IMG/VR virus record: IMGVR_UViG_3300048904_000202
Location: 1-64,000 of that record
From: a virus
DNA length: 64,000 bases
Reading direction: 5' to 3' (one strand)
Position numbers and translations under genes: made by a program. The notes below the pieces were generated by a model. It saw only the letters and a program-made list of their open reading frames with translations, ran no database searches and had not been told where the DNA came from. Positions 35,107-42,269 of this stretch are shown piece after piece (within the stretch, counting starts at the first letter, position 1; each line of letters begins with the position of its first letter).

Positions 35107-35252
35107 ACGAACGCGTCCGGATCGTCGGGCGTGTTGTCGTCGAGCCAGTCCATCACGCGCTCGAACCCAAGCATCGCGACGAAGATGGCAGCAGCGACGT
35201 TGAGTGGCGCCATGACGGCAACCGCAATCGTGAGATTAGAAGCTGAATTCAT
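35103..35252 (-). CDS. Small membrane protein
   Basis: 49 residues with one helix (LTIAVAVMAPLNVAAAIFVA) and an acidic C-terminus (DDNTPDDPDAFV). Confidence 0.6.
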   Translation of the reverse strand: MNSASNLTIAVAVMAPLNVAAAIFVAMLGFERVMDWLDDNTPDDPDAFV

Positions 35253-35718
35253 GCTGCTCCCCGGCAGCGGCACGGATGCCGTCGCGGATGAAGTGATTGA
35301 AGCCATAGTCGTGACAAACGACTCGACCATCGAGCATCCCGAAGTTGCCGAAATGAACGTCGTCGAAGAAAGCAGGAAGAGGACCTGCCTTGGTGTCGAT
35401 CAGGGCCGCGTGGAACTCTTCCTCGCTCCGAAATGGCAGGGTCTTCTTCTGAATGAGAGCGATACCGAGACTGTCTATTTCGATACAAGGAGCGAACCAC
35501 TTGGCGAGGGGTGTCAATTCGACTTCCTGCCACACTCGCATCTCGGCTACGTTGCAGAACTCCTTGCCGTAGTACTCGACCTTGACGACGCAGGTTTCAT
35601 CCTGCGTCAGTGCGTAGACCCGGCGGTAGGCGCCACTACCAATCTGCTTGTCCACGAAGAGTTCGAGGACACAGTTCTTGGCAGTGACTCCTTCGTCGTA
35701 AATTCGATCGGAAGACAT
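35236..35718 (-). CDS. Miniature protein-kinase-like fold protein
   Basis: 160 residues. N-lobe elements: GSGAYRRVYAL (Gly-rich loop) and CVVKVE (Lys). C-lobe elements: FFDDVHFGNFG (D-x-H-x-x-N catalytic-loop-like) and VVCHDYGFN (DFG-like). The length is about half of a standard kinase, so the helical C-lobe must be strongly reduced. It could phosphorylate or bind nucleotide. ATG overlaps the stop of the HTH-phosphoesterase gene. Confidence 0.6.
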   Translation of the reverse strand: MSSDRIYDEGVTAKNCVLELFVDKQIGSGAYRRVYALTQDETCVVKVEYYGKEFCNVAEMRVWQEVELTPLAKWFAPCIEIDSLGIALIQKKTLPFRSEEEFHAALIDTKAGPLPAFFDDVHFGNFGMLDGRVVCHDYGFNHFIRDGIRAAAGEQHEFSF

Positions 35719-37349
35719 CAGGCGTACCAGCGACCACGGTTCATCGTTATGATGGTCCGCTTGCCATTCTGGTACGTGATGATGTGGCTATGCGCCCACG
35801 ACGACAGGCCCTTGTTGTAGCCCATGTCGAGCTTGCCCGAGACGCCCGCCACATAGGCCCCGTCCCGGATCGCCGGGCTGTGGGTGTGACCGGTATTCGA
35901 CTTCTGGCCGGCGCGGGCAAAGGTCAGCGGCGAGCCCTTGGTACCATTGGCACCGAGGTGGCCGTGCATCCCGCACTCGATCGAGCCGCAAATGACGAAG
36001 CCTTGATCCTCGGAGATGAACACCGTGTCGTCGGGGATGCCCTTGTCGCGAAGGACCTTCTCCAGCACCGGCGGGCTGCTGTTGCCGGAAGCAAGCTGGC
36101 GATAGACCCACGATTGGCTTTCGAGGAAGAAGATCGCGTTCGCCGGATCGGTGCGGTAATCACCCTCCTTGAGCCAGCGGAGCAGAGCTTGATCGTGATT
36201 GGATTCCACCACGATGTCCTGCGTGTCGTCGCGGTGGACGGCGCGAAGAAATGACGCCGAGCCAGCGACCTCGTCTTCGACGCGATCGTAGCCCTTGTTG
36301 TGCATCATGAAGCGGAAGTACGGGTCCTTGATGCTGTGGTGGTTGCGGCGCTGCTGGTCGAACAGGTCGTGGTAGAATGCGAAGTTCGGCCGCAGGAAGT
36401 CGCATAGAGGCGTGTAATTCGGGTCCACGACGCGCGTCTTCGTCAGCGTATCGTAACCCCACGTCGTGTCCGCCACCACCGGGTCCAACTTGTCTTCATG
36501 GATGTCGCCGTAGGTGATAGCTTCGACATGGACACCTTCATCGACGCCGTCGCGCGTGACGTGGCAGTCCAAGTCGTAGAAGGACCCGTCGTCGAGTGAT
36601 GTCGCCAACAGATGCCGGCAGAAGGTCGAACCGTCCGGGGCAAGTTCGACCAGCACCGCGCCGATGACGTGGTGGAACATGCCCTTGATGCCGGCCTTTT
36701 TGCGGATATAGTTCGGCAACGTGACGCAGCCCGTCGTCATGATCTGCTTGGCGCGGTCGCCCTTCATCGTCGGGACCGATTCCAACTGCACCTTCGGGTG
36801 TGGGAACACGCCCCACCGCTTACCGGTGTAGGTCGAGAATCCAGACAGCGGAGTGACTGCCGTGGGGAGGGTGTTCATCTCGCCGCAAAACTCGACTTCG
36901 TCGCCGATGCGAATGCGATCGTGGATGATGTACTCGTCGATCAGCGGGTGGAAACCGACCTTGGGCGAGCGCGTGTCATGATCCTCGAACAGCGTCTTGC
37001 TGTACGTGAATCCGCCGATCATGATCTCGCAGTTCTCCAGCCACTCGGCGTAGACCTTGAGACAGGTGAGGAAATCTTCATGGACCTTCGAGGAGTCCTG
37101 CGCGGCCGTGAAGATGAAGTAGCGCGGCAGGCCGTCGATCGGCTCGAACACCTGCGGGCGCGGCGGCCGGTTCGCGGTGAAGACGAACGTCTCCTGTTCC
37201 GCGTCCTGATCGAGCTTCTTGAGCAGGCGTTCGGCGTCGCGCTTGAGGCGCATACGGATCGTGGACTCCGCGATGCCAAGTTCACGGGCAGCAGGACGAA
37301 TCCCGCCGTGTTCGGCCACGGTCGACTGGAGTTGCAGAATGGAGAGCAT
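35718..37349 (-). CDS. HTH protein with calcineurin-like phosphoesterase domain
   Basis: 543 residues. N-terminus is a helix-turn-helix (GIRPAARELGIAESTIRMRL). The central and C-terminal parts carry a metallophosphoesterase pattern: VESNHDQALLRW, CGMHGHLGANG and SNTGHTHSP, ending in a globular segment. Proteins of this layout are known from large phages (I recall similarity to the T5 A1 region, not verified). It may act on DNA ends or nucleotides. Confidence 0.65.
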   Translation of the reverse strand: MLSILQLQSTVAEHGGIRPAARELGIAESTIRMRLKRDAERLLKKLDQDAEQETFVFTANRPPRPQVFEPIDGLPRYFIFTAAQDSSKVHEDFLTCLKVYAEWLENCEIMIGGFTYSKTLFEDHDTRSPKVGFHPLIDEYIIHDRIRIGDEVEFCGEMNTLPTAVTPLSGFSTYTGKRWGVFPHPKVQLESVPTMKGDRAKQIMTTGCVTLPNYIRKKAGIKGMFHHVIGAVLVELAPDGSTFCRHLLATSLDDGSFYDLDCHVTRDGVDEGVHVEAITYGDIHEDKLDPVVADTTWGYDTLTKTRVVDPNYTPLCDFLRPNFAFYHDLFDQQRRNHHSIKDPYFRFMMHNKGYDRVEDEVAGSASFLRAVHRDDTQDIVVESNHDQALLRWLKEGDYRTDPANAIFFLESQSWVYRQLASGNSSPPVLEKVLRDKGIPDDTVFISEDQGFVICGSIECGMHGHLGANGTKGSPLTFARAGQKSNTGHTHSPAIRDGAYVAGVSGKLDMGYNKGLSSWAHSHIITYQNGKRTIITMNRGRWYA

Positions 37350-37355
37350 GAAACC

Positions 37356-38183
37356 TCAGTGCTTGGTGGTGGCGGGGCTGGGCGCGAAGTCGGGGTGCGA
37401 GTAGGCGATGCCGCCAGAGCCGGCCTTGTGGCGCCAATCCCAGATGAACCACGCGTAGTTGTGGCGTGGAGAACCGGTGGACCCGGCGATCCAACGCGGG
37501 CGCTTCGTCACCACGATCTTCTTGTGAAACGGAGGTAGACCGAACAGGTCCATACGGTTCTTACCGCAGTCGAACTCGTTGCGGAGAAACATCGCGACCT
37601 GTCCGCGTACCGGTTGCATGAGCTTGATCGCGTGACGGGCGAACTTCTCGGCCAGTCCGTCCGCGTATGGCGGGTTGGTGATGATCGAGCGGACGTTCGG
37701 ATTGGGAAGACCGGCCTGCATGAGGAAGTCCATCCCCGGCGTGCCGTAGCCTTGATCGTGGAGGTCGCTGCTCCACGTCTCGAAGCCGTAGTCCATCAGG
37801 CGGAGCGAGATGTCTCCCTTACCGCAGGCCGGCTCCCAGATCAGGTTGGGTGCGCCATGCGGCGCAAAATGCTCCAGCAAGCAGTCCACGTTCTCGGGTG
37901 GAGTCGGATAGAAGTCCGCCTCGATCCGTTCGTAGCCGCTGTCGCCTAGCATGGCGGCGTCACGGTTCGCGGCGACCTTGCGACGAAGAATGTCACGCTC
38001 AAGCTCGGTGAGCGGGAACGACTGTCCGTTAGGAATCTCGACACCAGCGTCGGCGAAGAGTTGCTGATCCGGCGTCAAGTCGTCGACATTGAGGCCCATG
38101 GCGGGCAGCGGCGATCGGTTCTCGTAGGCATACGAGCCGGGTTCGACCTCCTTCCACGGAAGGTCGGAAAGCAAATCGTTCAT
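37356..38183 (-). CDS. DNA adenine methyltransferase-like protein
   Basis: 275 residues. AdoMet motif I WEPACGKGDIS at about residue 115 and motif IV ITNPPYADG at about 165 define an N6-adenine-type Rossmann methyltransferase. The N-terminal 100 residues are extra. It may modify phage DNA against restriction; no cognate endonuclease is nearby. Confidence 0.8.
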   Translation of the reverse strand: MNDLLSDLPWKEVEPGSYAYENRSPLPAMGLNVDDLTPDQQLFADAGVEIPNGQSFPLTELERDILRRKVAANRDAAMLGDSGYERIEADFYPTPPENVDCLLEHFAPHGAPNLIWEPACGKGDISLRLMDYGFETWSSDLHDQGYGTPGMDFLMQAGLPNPNVRSIITNPPYADGLAEKFARHAIKLMQPVRGQVAMFLRNEFDCGKNRMDLFGLPPFHKKIVVTKRPRWIAGSTGSPRHNYAWFIWDWRHKAGSGGIAYSHPDFAPSPATTKH

Positions 38184-38184
38184 G

Positions 38185-38709
38185 TCAGTCCTGACGGGGA
38201 ATTACGACCATCTCGACGCCGGCTTCCGCGAAGATCGCGGCAGTCTTGGCGAGAGAAGAGGCCCAGCGGTCGGCGGCCTCGACTGGCACCGCTCGCGTCA
38301 CCACGCGTTTGATGCCGGCCTGCACGACGAACACGGCGCAGCGGTCGCAAGGAGGGAAGGTGTTGTAGAGTGTGAAGCCATCCACAGGCCCGTGGGCATT
38401 GAGGATGGCGTTCATCTCAGCGTGGACGACGCGGCTGTACTTGGTCTCCCGGTCCTCATAGAGTTCCGGCGCGTCAGACAACCCGCGAGGGAAGCCGTTG
38501 TAGCCGACCGAGGCAACGGTGTTCGTTGGTCGGACGATGACCGAGCCCACCTTCGTGGACGGGTCCTTCGACGCGGTGGCGACGTACTCGGCCATGCCGA
38601 GGTAGAAGCAGTCCCACTTCGCGCGTCGCTGAGCGTCCGCGAAAATCCGCTGTCGACCGGGGGAGAGATCGTCCAGCCGGTCGACTACCTCATCAGCGAT
38701 CGTGCCCAT
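38185..38709 (-). CDS. dCMP deaminase
   Basis: 174 residues. Zinc motifs HAEMNAIL and FPPCDRCA, with TKVGSVIVRP and GYNGFPRG, the latter diagnostic for dCMP deaminases. It produces dUMP for ThyX. Confidence 0.93.
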   Translation of the reverse strand: MGTIADEVVDRLDDLSPGRQRIFADAQRRAKWDCFYLGMAEYVATASKDPSTKVGSVIVRPTNTVASVGYNGFPRGLSDAPELYEDRETKYSRVVHAEMNAILNAHGPVDGFTLYNTFPPCDRCAVFVVQAGIKRVVTRAVPVEAADRWASSLAKTAAIFAEAGVEMVVIPRQD

Positions 38710-39419
38710 CAGGCAGCCGCTCGAAGAACGTCACTGGCCGTGATCTCCTCCCACTTCGCAAGGAAGCGGGTCATGGCCGTCTTGCGATCCCAGACGTGGA
38801 AGTCGGGAACCACGTCGTCGATCGTGAAGCCGGGATGATCGTCTTCGTTGATGTAGGGGACGACCGGTGGACCGGCCATCTTGTCGCGCTCCAAGAAGAT
38901 CATCCAGTTGTCGACGATCTTGGTGAGCTTGGTGATCTCCGGCGTGACGATGACGCCGAACTCGGCCACCAATCGATCCATCAACGCGGCTTCGTAGATG
39001 TAATAGTCGCCGTTACCGAGCGCTCCCTTGATGGGACGCGGGAAGTCCTTGAGATAGGCTTCCGACCAGTCATGGGCGAACGCGTAACCGATCGGCGACG
39101 GGTGGTTGTCCCAGTCAACCTCGGGCATGATCACCCGACGCTTGGCGTACGCGATGTCGGCTGTATGCACGAGATGCTGGGCGACCGAATAATCGAGCGG
39201 GAAGCCGTCCTCATCGACGAGGATACCGCCCCAGCGACGCTCACCGGCCAGCACCATGCCGATGAACTCCATGTCGAAGTCGTTGCCGGGGTGGTTTGCT
39301 TCGAGCGGCCAGAAGTAGCGGCCGTGGGTGATCTGGCAGGCGTTGCTCAGATCGGAGACAAGCGCGATCGAGCGGTTGCGGGCGACGGCTGTCGCCCACT
39401 GTGCGGGAGTTCGGAGCAT
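38709..39419 (-). CDS. HD-superfamily hydrolase (YfbR-like)
   Basis: 236 residues. HD-type metal ligands are suggested by YSVAQHLVHTADIA and FAHDWSEAYLKDFPRPIK, the pattern of 5'-deoxynucleotidases. A function in trimming dNMP pools fits neighbours dCMP deaminase and MazG. First gene after the promoter at 39445-39487. Confidence 0.7.
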   Translation of the reverse strand: MLRTPAQWATAVARNRSIALVSDLSNACQITHGRYFWPLEANHPGNDFDMEFIGMVLAGERRWGGILVDEDGFPLDYSVAQHLVHTADIAYAKRRVIMPEVDWDNHPSPIGYAFAHDWSEAYLKDFPRPIKGALGNGDYYIYEAALMDRLVAEFGVIVTPEITKLTKIVDNWMIFLERDKMAGPPVVPYINEDDHPGFTIDDVVPDFHVWDRKTAMTRFLAKWEEITASDVLRAAA

Positions 39420-39444
39420 TTAGGATGTCCTTTCGGGAGGTCAG

Positions 39445-39487
39445 GCGTTAGCCAAACTAACTCTCAAAGTCAAGTGAAACTAACACT
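39445..39487 (-). promoter_or_regulatory. Leftward promoter with tandem GTTAGTTT boxes
   Basis: Minus-strand TTGACT and TAACGC are 17 bp apart; GTTAGTTTGGCTAAC lies in the spacer, and GTGTTAGTTTCAC abuts the -35. The two boxes are 23 bp apart. Confidence 0.75.
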
Positions 39488-39777
39488 CACGCAGCCGCGA
39501 GCGTCCAGTCGATCTCGTCGTCATACGCCTTGGCGATGTACCAGAAGACGCAGAGCGTCCACGCGGCGTTCGAGAGCAACATCGAGCCGGCGCCGGCCAC
39601 CGACCACATGTCGAGGCGTTGCCAGAAATAGACCATCTCGACCGCGTTCGTCGTCATGAAGACGAAGGTCGGAATCAGGCTCACGCCCTTCACCGCCTTG
39701 TCCTTGACGATCTGGTGGACGTGTAGCCAGCAGACGATCGAGCAGGCGAAGAAGCAGACCGAGAGAAGGGGGCTCAT
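39487..39777 (-). CDS. Three-helix membrane protein, SemiSWEET-like
   Basis: 96 residues with three predicted helices. The loop HQIVKDKAVKGVSLIPTF recalls the PQ-loop signature (Pro-Gln...K-s-x-x-G-x-S-l-x-P) of SemiSWEET sugar transporters, which also have three helices in about 95 residues. His replaces the motif's Pro. A transport role is inferred from topology and this short match only. Confidence 0.45.
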   Translation of the reverse strand: MSPLLSVCFFACSIVCWLHVHQIVKDKAVKGVSLIPTFVFMTTNAVEMVYFWQRLDMWSVAGAGSMLLSNAAWTLCVFWYIAKAYDDEIDWTLAAA

Positions 39778-39785
39778 GGAGGTTC

Positions 39786-40049
39786 CTATGACTGGCAACT
39801 GCCGGTGTGGCCGACGCCGCGATAGCAATAGTATGTGTGGCACTTGCCGCAGGCAGCGCAGCTTTGCAGCATTCCGACGCCGTGCGGACAGGTCCACGGA
39901 GGCAGTACGACCCGCTGTTGGCGAGCATCACAATCGGGGCGCTTGCAGCGCTCTACGATAAGTTCGGCGCCGCTGATTGACGGGTCAGCGACCCTCGTTT
40001 CGACCTGCCATTTGTGATCGCCCAACCGGCATAACCAACGACCGATCAC
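39786..40049 (-). CDS. Zinc-ribbon protein of the xLCxLGxH family, long member
   Basis: 87 residues from a GTG in a GTGA overlap. N-terminus MIGRWLCRLGDHKWQ aligns with the small proteins at 40046, 40434 and 40995. It has two further Cys clusters (CKRPDCD, CAACGKCHTYYC). Function unknown. Confidence 0.65.
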   Translation of the reverse strand: MIGRWLCRLGDHKWQVETRVADPSISGAELIVERCKRPDCDARQQRVVLPPWTCPHGVGMLQSCAACGKCHTYYCYRGVGHTGSCQS

Positions 40050-40186
40050 AGCGGTGAACTCTCGCCGCACCGCTCGCAATAGAAGCAGTCGTGAAATTGT
40101 CCGTCCTCAAGGGAATAATAGCGCATCCGTTCCGTGGACCAGCGGTGGAAACCGAGTCGGCAGAAGAGGAGTTCGAAAATGAACAT
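40046..40186 (-). CDS. Small xLCxLGxH-family zinc protein
   Basis: 46 residues: MFIFELLFCRLGFHRWS then CFYCERCGE. Paralogous in layout to the other xLCxLGxH proteins here; joined upstream by a GACGCGTGATG junction. Confidence 0.65.
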   Translation of the reverse strand: MFIFELLFCRLGFHRWSTERMRYYSLEDGQFHDCFYCERCGESSPL

Positions 40187-40434
40187 CACGCGTCTTCCAA
40201 AACAGCAGCGATGACCATGTCGAGCCCGTCTTGACCCGCCGCTCGCCAAGAGGAAAAGCTGACAGGCACGATCTCGCCGGTATCACGGTTGAGCAAAGTG
40301 ACATTGGTATAGTCGTCGCCGTGAAAGGCGCCGAAGCTATAGAACGTAATCAAGTAGTGCTCGTTCGCGTCCATCTCCCTACGCGCTTCGGCGAACATAG
40401 CGCCGTCCACCTTGATGCGATATTCGACATCCAT
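40186..40434 (-). CDS. Hypothetical protein
   Basis: 82 residues between two members of the zinc family, ending with ...EDA then GCGTGATG coupling. Mixed alpha/beta (HYLITFYSFGAFHGDDYTNV). Not recognised. Confidence 0.65.
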   Translation of the reverse strand: MDVEYRIKVDGAMFAEARREMDANEHYLITFYSFGAFHGDDYTNVTLLNRDTGEIVPVSFSSWRAAGQDGLDMVIAAVLEDA

Positions 40435-40571
40435 CACGCGTCCTCCGGCATTTCGATCTCGCAGCGACCGCACGCGAGATAGAGACGGATGTTGCCCGTC
40501 CGGACGTTGTACGCCTTGCGCCAGAACGGCGATCGACGATGCCAGCCTAGCCAGCAGAGCAGCTTGCCCAT
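40434..40571 (-). CDS. Small xLCxLGxH-family zinc protein
   Basis: 45 residues: MGKLLCWLGWHRRSPFW followed by LYLACGRCEIE. Same layout as the neighbours and the same GCGTGATG junction at its end. Confidence 0.65.
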   Translation of the reverse strand: MGKLLCWLGWHRRSPFWRKAYNVRTGNIRLYLACGRCEIEMPEDA

Positions 40572-40747
40572 CAGTTGATCCTCGACGCAGCAGCTTCGAC
40601 ATCGAGCATGGCGTCGGTCAGGCCGCGCTTTGTCAGCATGACGGACGGACGCTCGATCGGGCCGAGCAACTGGATTGCTGCCTTGAGGAAGCCTACGCCT
40701 TTCTCGACCTCGGCGCGGGCGAGCGCCATGCGGGTTGCGTCGTCCAT
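40571..40747 (-). CDS. Hypothetical helical protein
   Basis: 58 residues, helical (ALARAEVEKGVGFLKAAIQL). It starts in the repeated CGCGTGATG junction. Not recognised. Confidence 0.6.
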   Translation of the reverse strand: MDDATRMALARAEVEKGVGFLKAAIQLLGPIERPSVMLTKRGLTDAMLDVEAAASRIN

Positions 40748-40995
40748 CACGCGCCGTCCGCCACTTGAAACGGCGGAACAATGACGTGCCCCAACGCGGT
40801 CACGTAGCGCCACGTCTCCCGACCCAGCTTGACTTCGTACCATGTGAAAATGAGGTTGTAAGGCGAGGCAGCAGCATGAAGCTCCGGGAACGCGTCGAGC
40901 GAAGGACAATAACAATTCCCCGGACCCTCAGCGAGCCACTTGGCTCCGTCGATCTCGTCCCACAGGTCAATGAGTTGTCTCTTGGTGATGTCCAT
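40747..40995 (-). CDS. Hypothetical protein
   Basis: 82 residues, starting in the repeated junction. Contains DLWDEIDGAKWLAEGPGN and YEVKLGRETWRYV. Not recognised. Confidence 0.65.
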   Translation of the reverse strand: MDITKRQLIDLWDEIDGAKWLAEGPGNCYCPSLDAFPELHAAASPYNLIFTWYEVKLGRETWRYVTALGHVIVPPFQVADGA

Positions 40996-41126
40996 CACGC
41001 GTTCTCCCGCGTCGTGCCGCACCGGTGACGACATTCCTGCTTGACGTGCCACTTACGGGTGCGGAGGTTGAAGGAGATCGACGGGACAAAGCGATGCTGA
41101 CCGAGCCAGCAGAGGATGCGATGCAT
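40995..41126 (-). CDS. Small xLCxLGxH-family zinc protein
   Basis: 43 residues: MHRILCWLGQHRFVPS then QECRHRCGTT. Fourth member of the paralogous group. Coupled by GCGTGATG on both sides. Confidence 0.65.
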   Translation of the reverse strand: MHRILCWLGQHRFVPSISFNLRTRKWHVKQECRHRCGTTRENA

Positions 41127-41749
41127 CACGCGTGCCGATCGTCGTCGGGGTACGGGCCGCTGATCCGCACCGAGAGGATCGCCATGTCATCGCCCAAGCC
41201 GACCGACGACAGCGCGCAAGGCGTATCGTTGCTCGTGATGTACGTGATGTGGGCGATGGCGACGCGGCCGGTGTAGCCGCCGCCGAACGGATCGAACTCG
41301 CGCAGCAGCATCCGGTCACCGACCTTATAGCTGCGGTCCTTCTTGTTCCGCATGTCGTGGAGCTTCTTGCCCGCGACCATTGGCTCGAAGAACTGCGGCC
41401 ACGACTTGACCTCGTAGTCGTAGGGCGGGAGGCCGGTCGGGATCGTGTTCGGCACCGGGTCGGCCAGCGTATGGGCGGCCGGCGGGATCAGCGGCGCGTA
41501 CAGATCGTCGGCCGTGGTGGCGTTGCGGATCACCTGATCTCGGTCCATCCAGCCATGTTGGAACTGCTCGCGCTCCGGGGTGCCCGGAAGATACCGATCG
41601 TCGCGAACGTCGATGTGCTGTCCTGCATCGCGAGCCCGCTGACCTGCGATGTTGGCTTCGCTCCGGCACTTCCATTGGATGGGAGGGAGTCCGTCAATGA
41701 CCTTGCGACGGTACTCGGGCGATGCCGCTGCTAACTCGAAGTTTTCCAT
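41126..41749 (-). CDS. ASCH/DUF3850-like RNA-binding domain protein
   Basis: 207 residues. The C-terminal 95 residues (VKSWPQFFEPMVAGKKLHD, RSYKVGDRMLLREF, GYTGRVAIAHITYI) match the DUF3850 branch of ASCH/PUA-like folds, thought to bind RNA. The N-terminal part includes a conserved-looking WKCRSEANIAGQRARDAG segment of unknown role. Confidence 0.75.
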   Translation of the reverse strand: MENFELAAASPEYRRKVIDGLPPIQWKCRSEANIAGQRARDAGQHIDVRDDRYLPGTPEREQFQHGWMDRDQVIRNATTADDLYAPLIPPAAHTLADPVPNTIPTGLPPYDYEVKSWPQFFEPMVAGKKLHDMRNKKDRSYKVGDRMLLREFDPFGGGYTGRVAIAHITYITSNDTPCALSSVGLGDDMAILSVRISGPYPDDDRHA

Positions 41750-41994
41750 TACGATGCCTTCTTGGCTGATGTTTGGAGGGTGCGGACGAAGTGCTGGACG
41801 ACCGAGCCCCGGACCACGTCGACCTGAAAGTCTTCGTCCTTGGCCGCATCGATCTCGGCGACCTGCCGGCGCATGTGGTCTGCGTGGGCGCGGACCTGCG
41901 AGATCATGTCGTCCACGGTGCAGACGCCATGGTCCATGAACCCGTGGTGGGCCTTGCTGCCGGGTAACCGGATGCGCGTCATTGTGTCTGCCAT
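41749..41994 (-). CDS. Hypothetical protein
   Basis: 81 residues; helical middle (DDMISQVRAHADHMRRQVAE). Start ATG at 41994 overlaps the next gene's stop. Not recognised. Confidence 0.6.
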   Translation of the reverse strand: MADTMTRIRLPGSKAHHGFMDHGVCTVDDMISQVRAHADHMRRQVAEIDAAKDEDFQVDVVRGSVVQHFVRTLQTSAKKAS

Positions 41995-42266
41995 CAGGAA
42001 ACCTTGCGATTGACGGCACCGTGTTCGGCCATGCAGCGGAAGCCGATCGTCGTAATCTTCCGCATGATGTCGAGCGCGCCCATCTCCGGTGCGGACTCGG
42101 TGGACCAAGCGGCGCGCGCCTTGGCGGCATATTCCTCGATCAGGAGAATGCGTTCGCCGATCGACAGCACACCATCTCCGTTCGGGCCGCTCTCCGGCCA
42201 CACGAAATCCTGATAGGCGAGTTCAGAGTCGATCGCGGCGATTACTTCTTCCTTGGTAGCGGTCAT
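41994..42266 (-). CDS. Conserved phage hypothetical protein
   Basis: 90 residues. The helices VIAAIDSELAYQDFVW and LLIEEYAAKARAAW, and the end FRCMAEHGAVNR, resemble a small family often seen near phage helicases. No function known. Confidence 0.7.
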   Translation of the reverse strand: MTATKEEVIAAIDSELAYQDFVWPESGPNGDGVLSIGERILLIEEYAAKARAAWSTESAPEMGALDIMRKITTIGFRCMAEHGAVNRKVS

Positions 42267-42269
42267 GAG

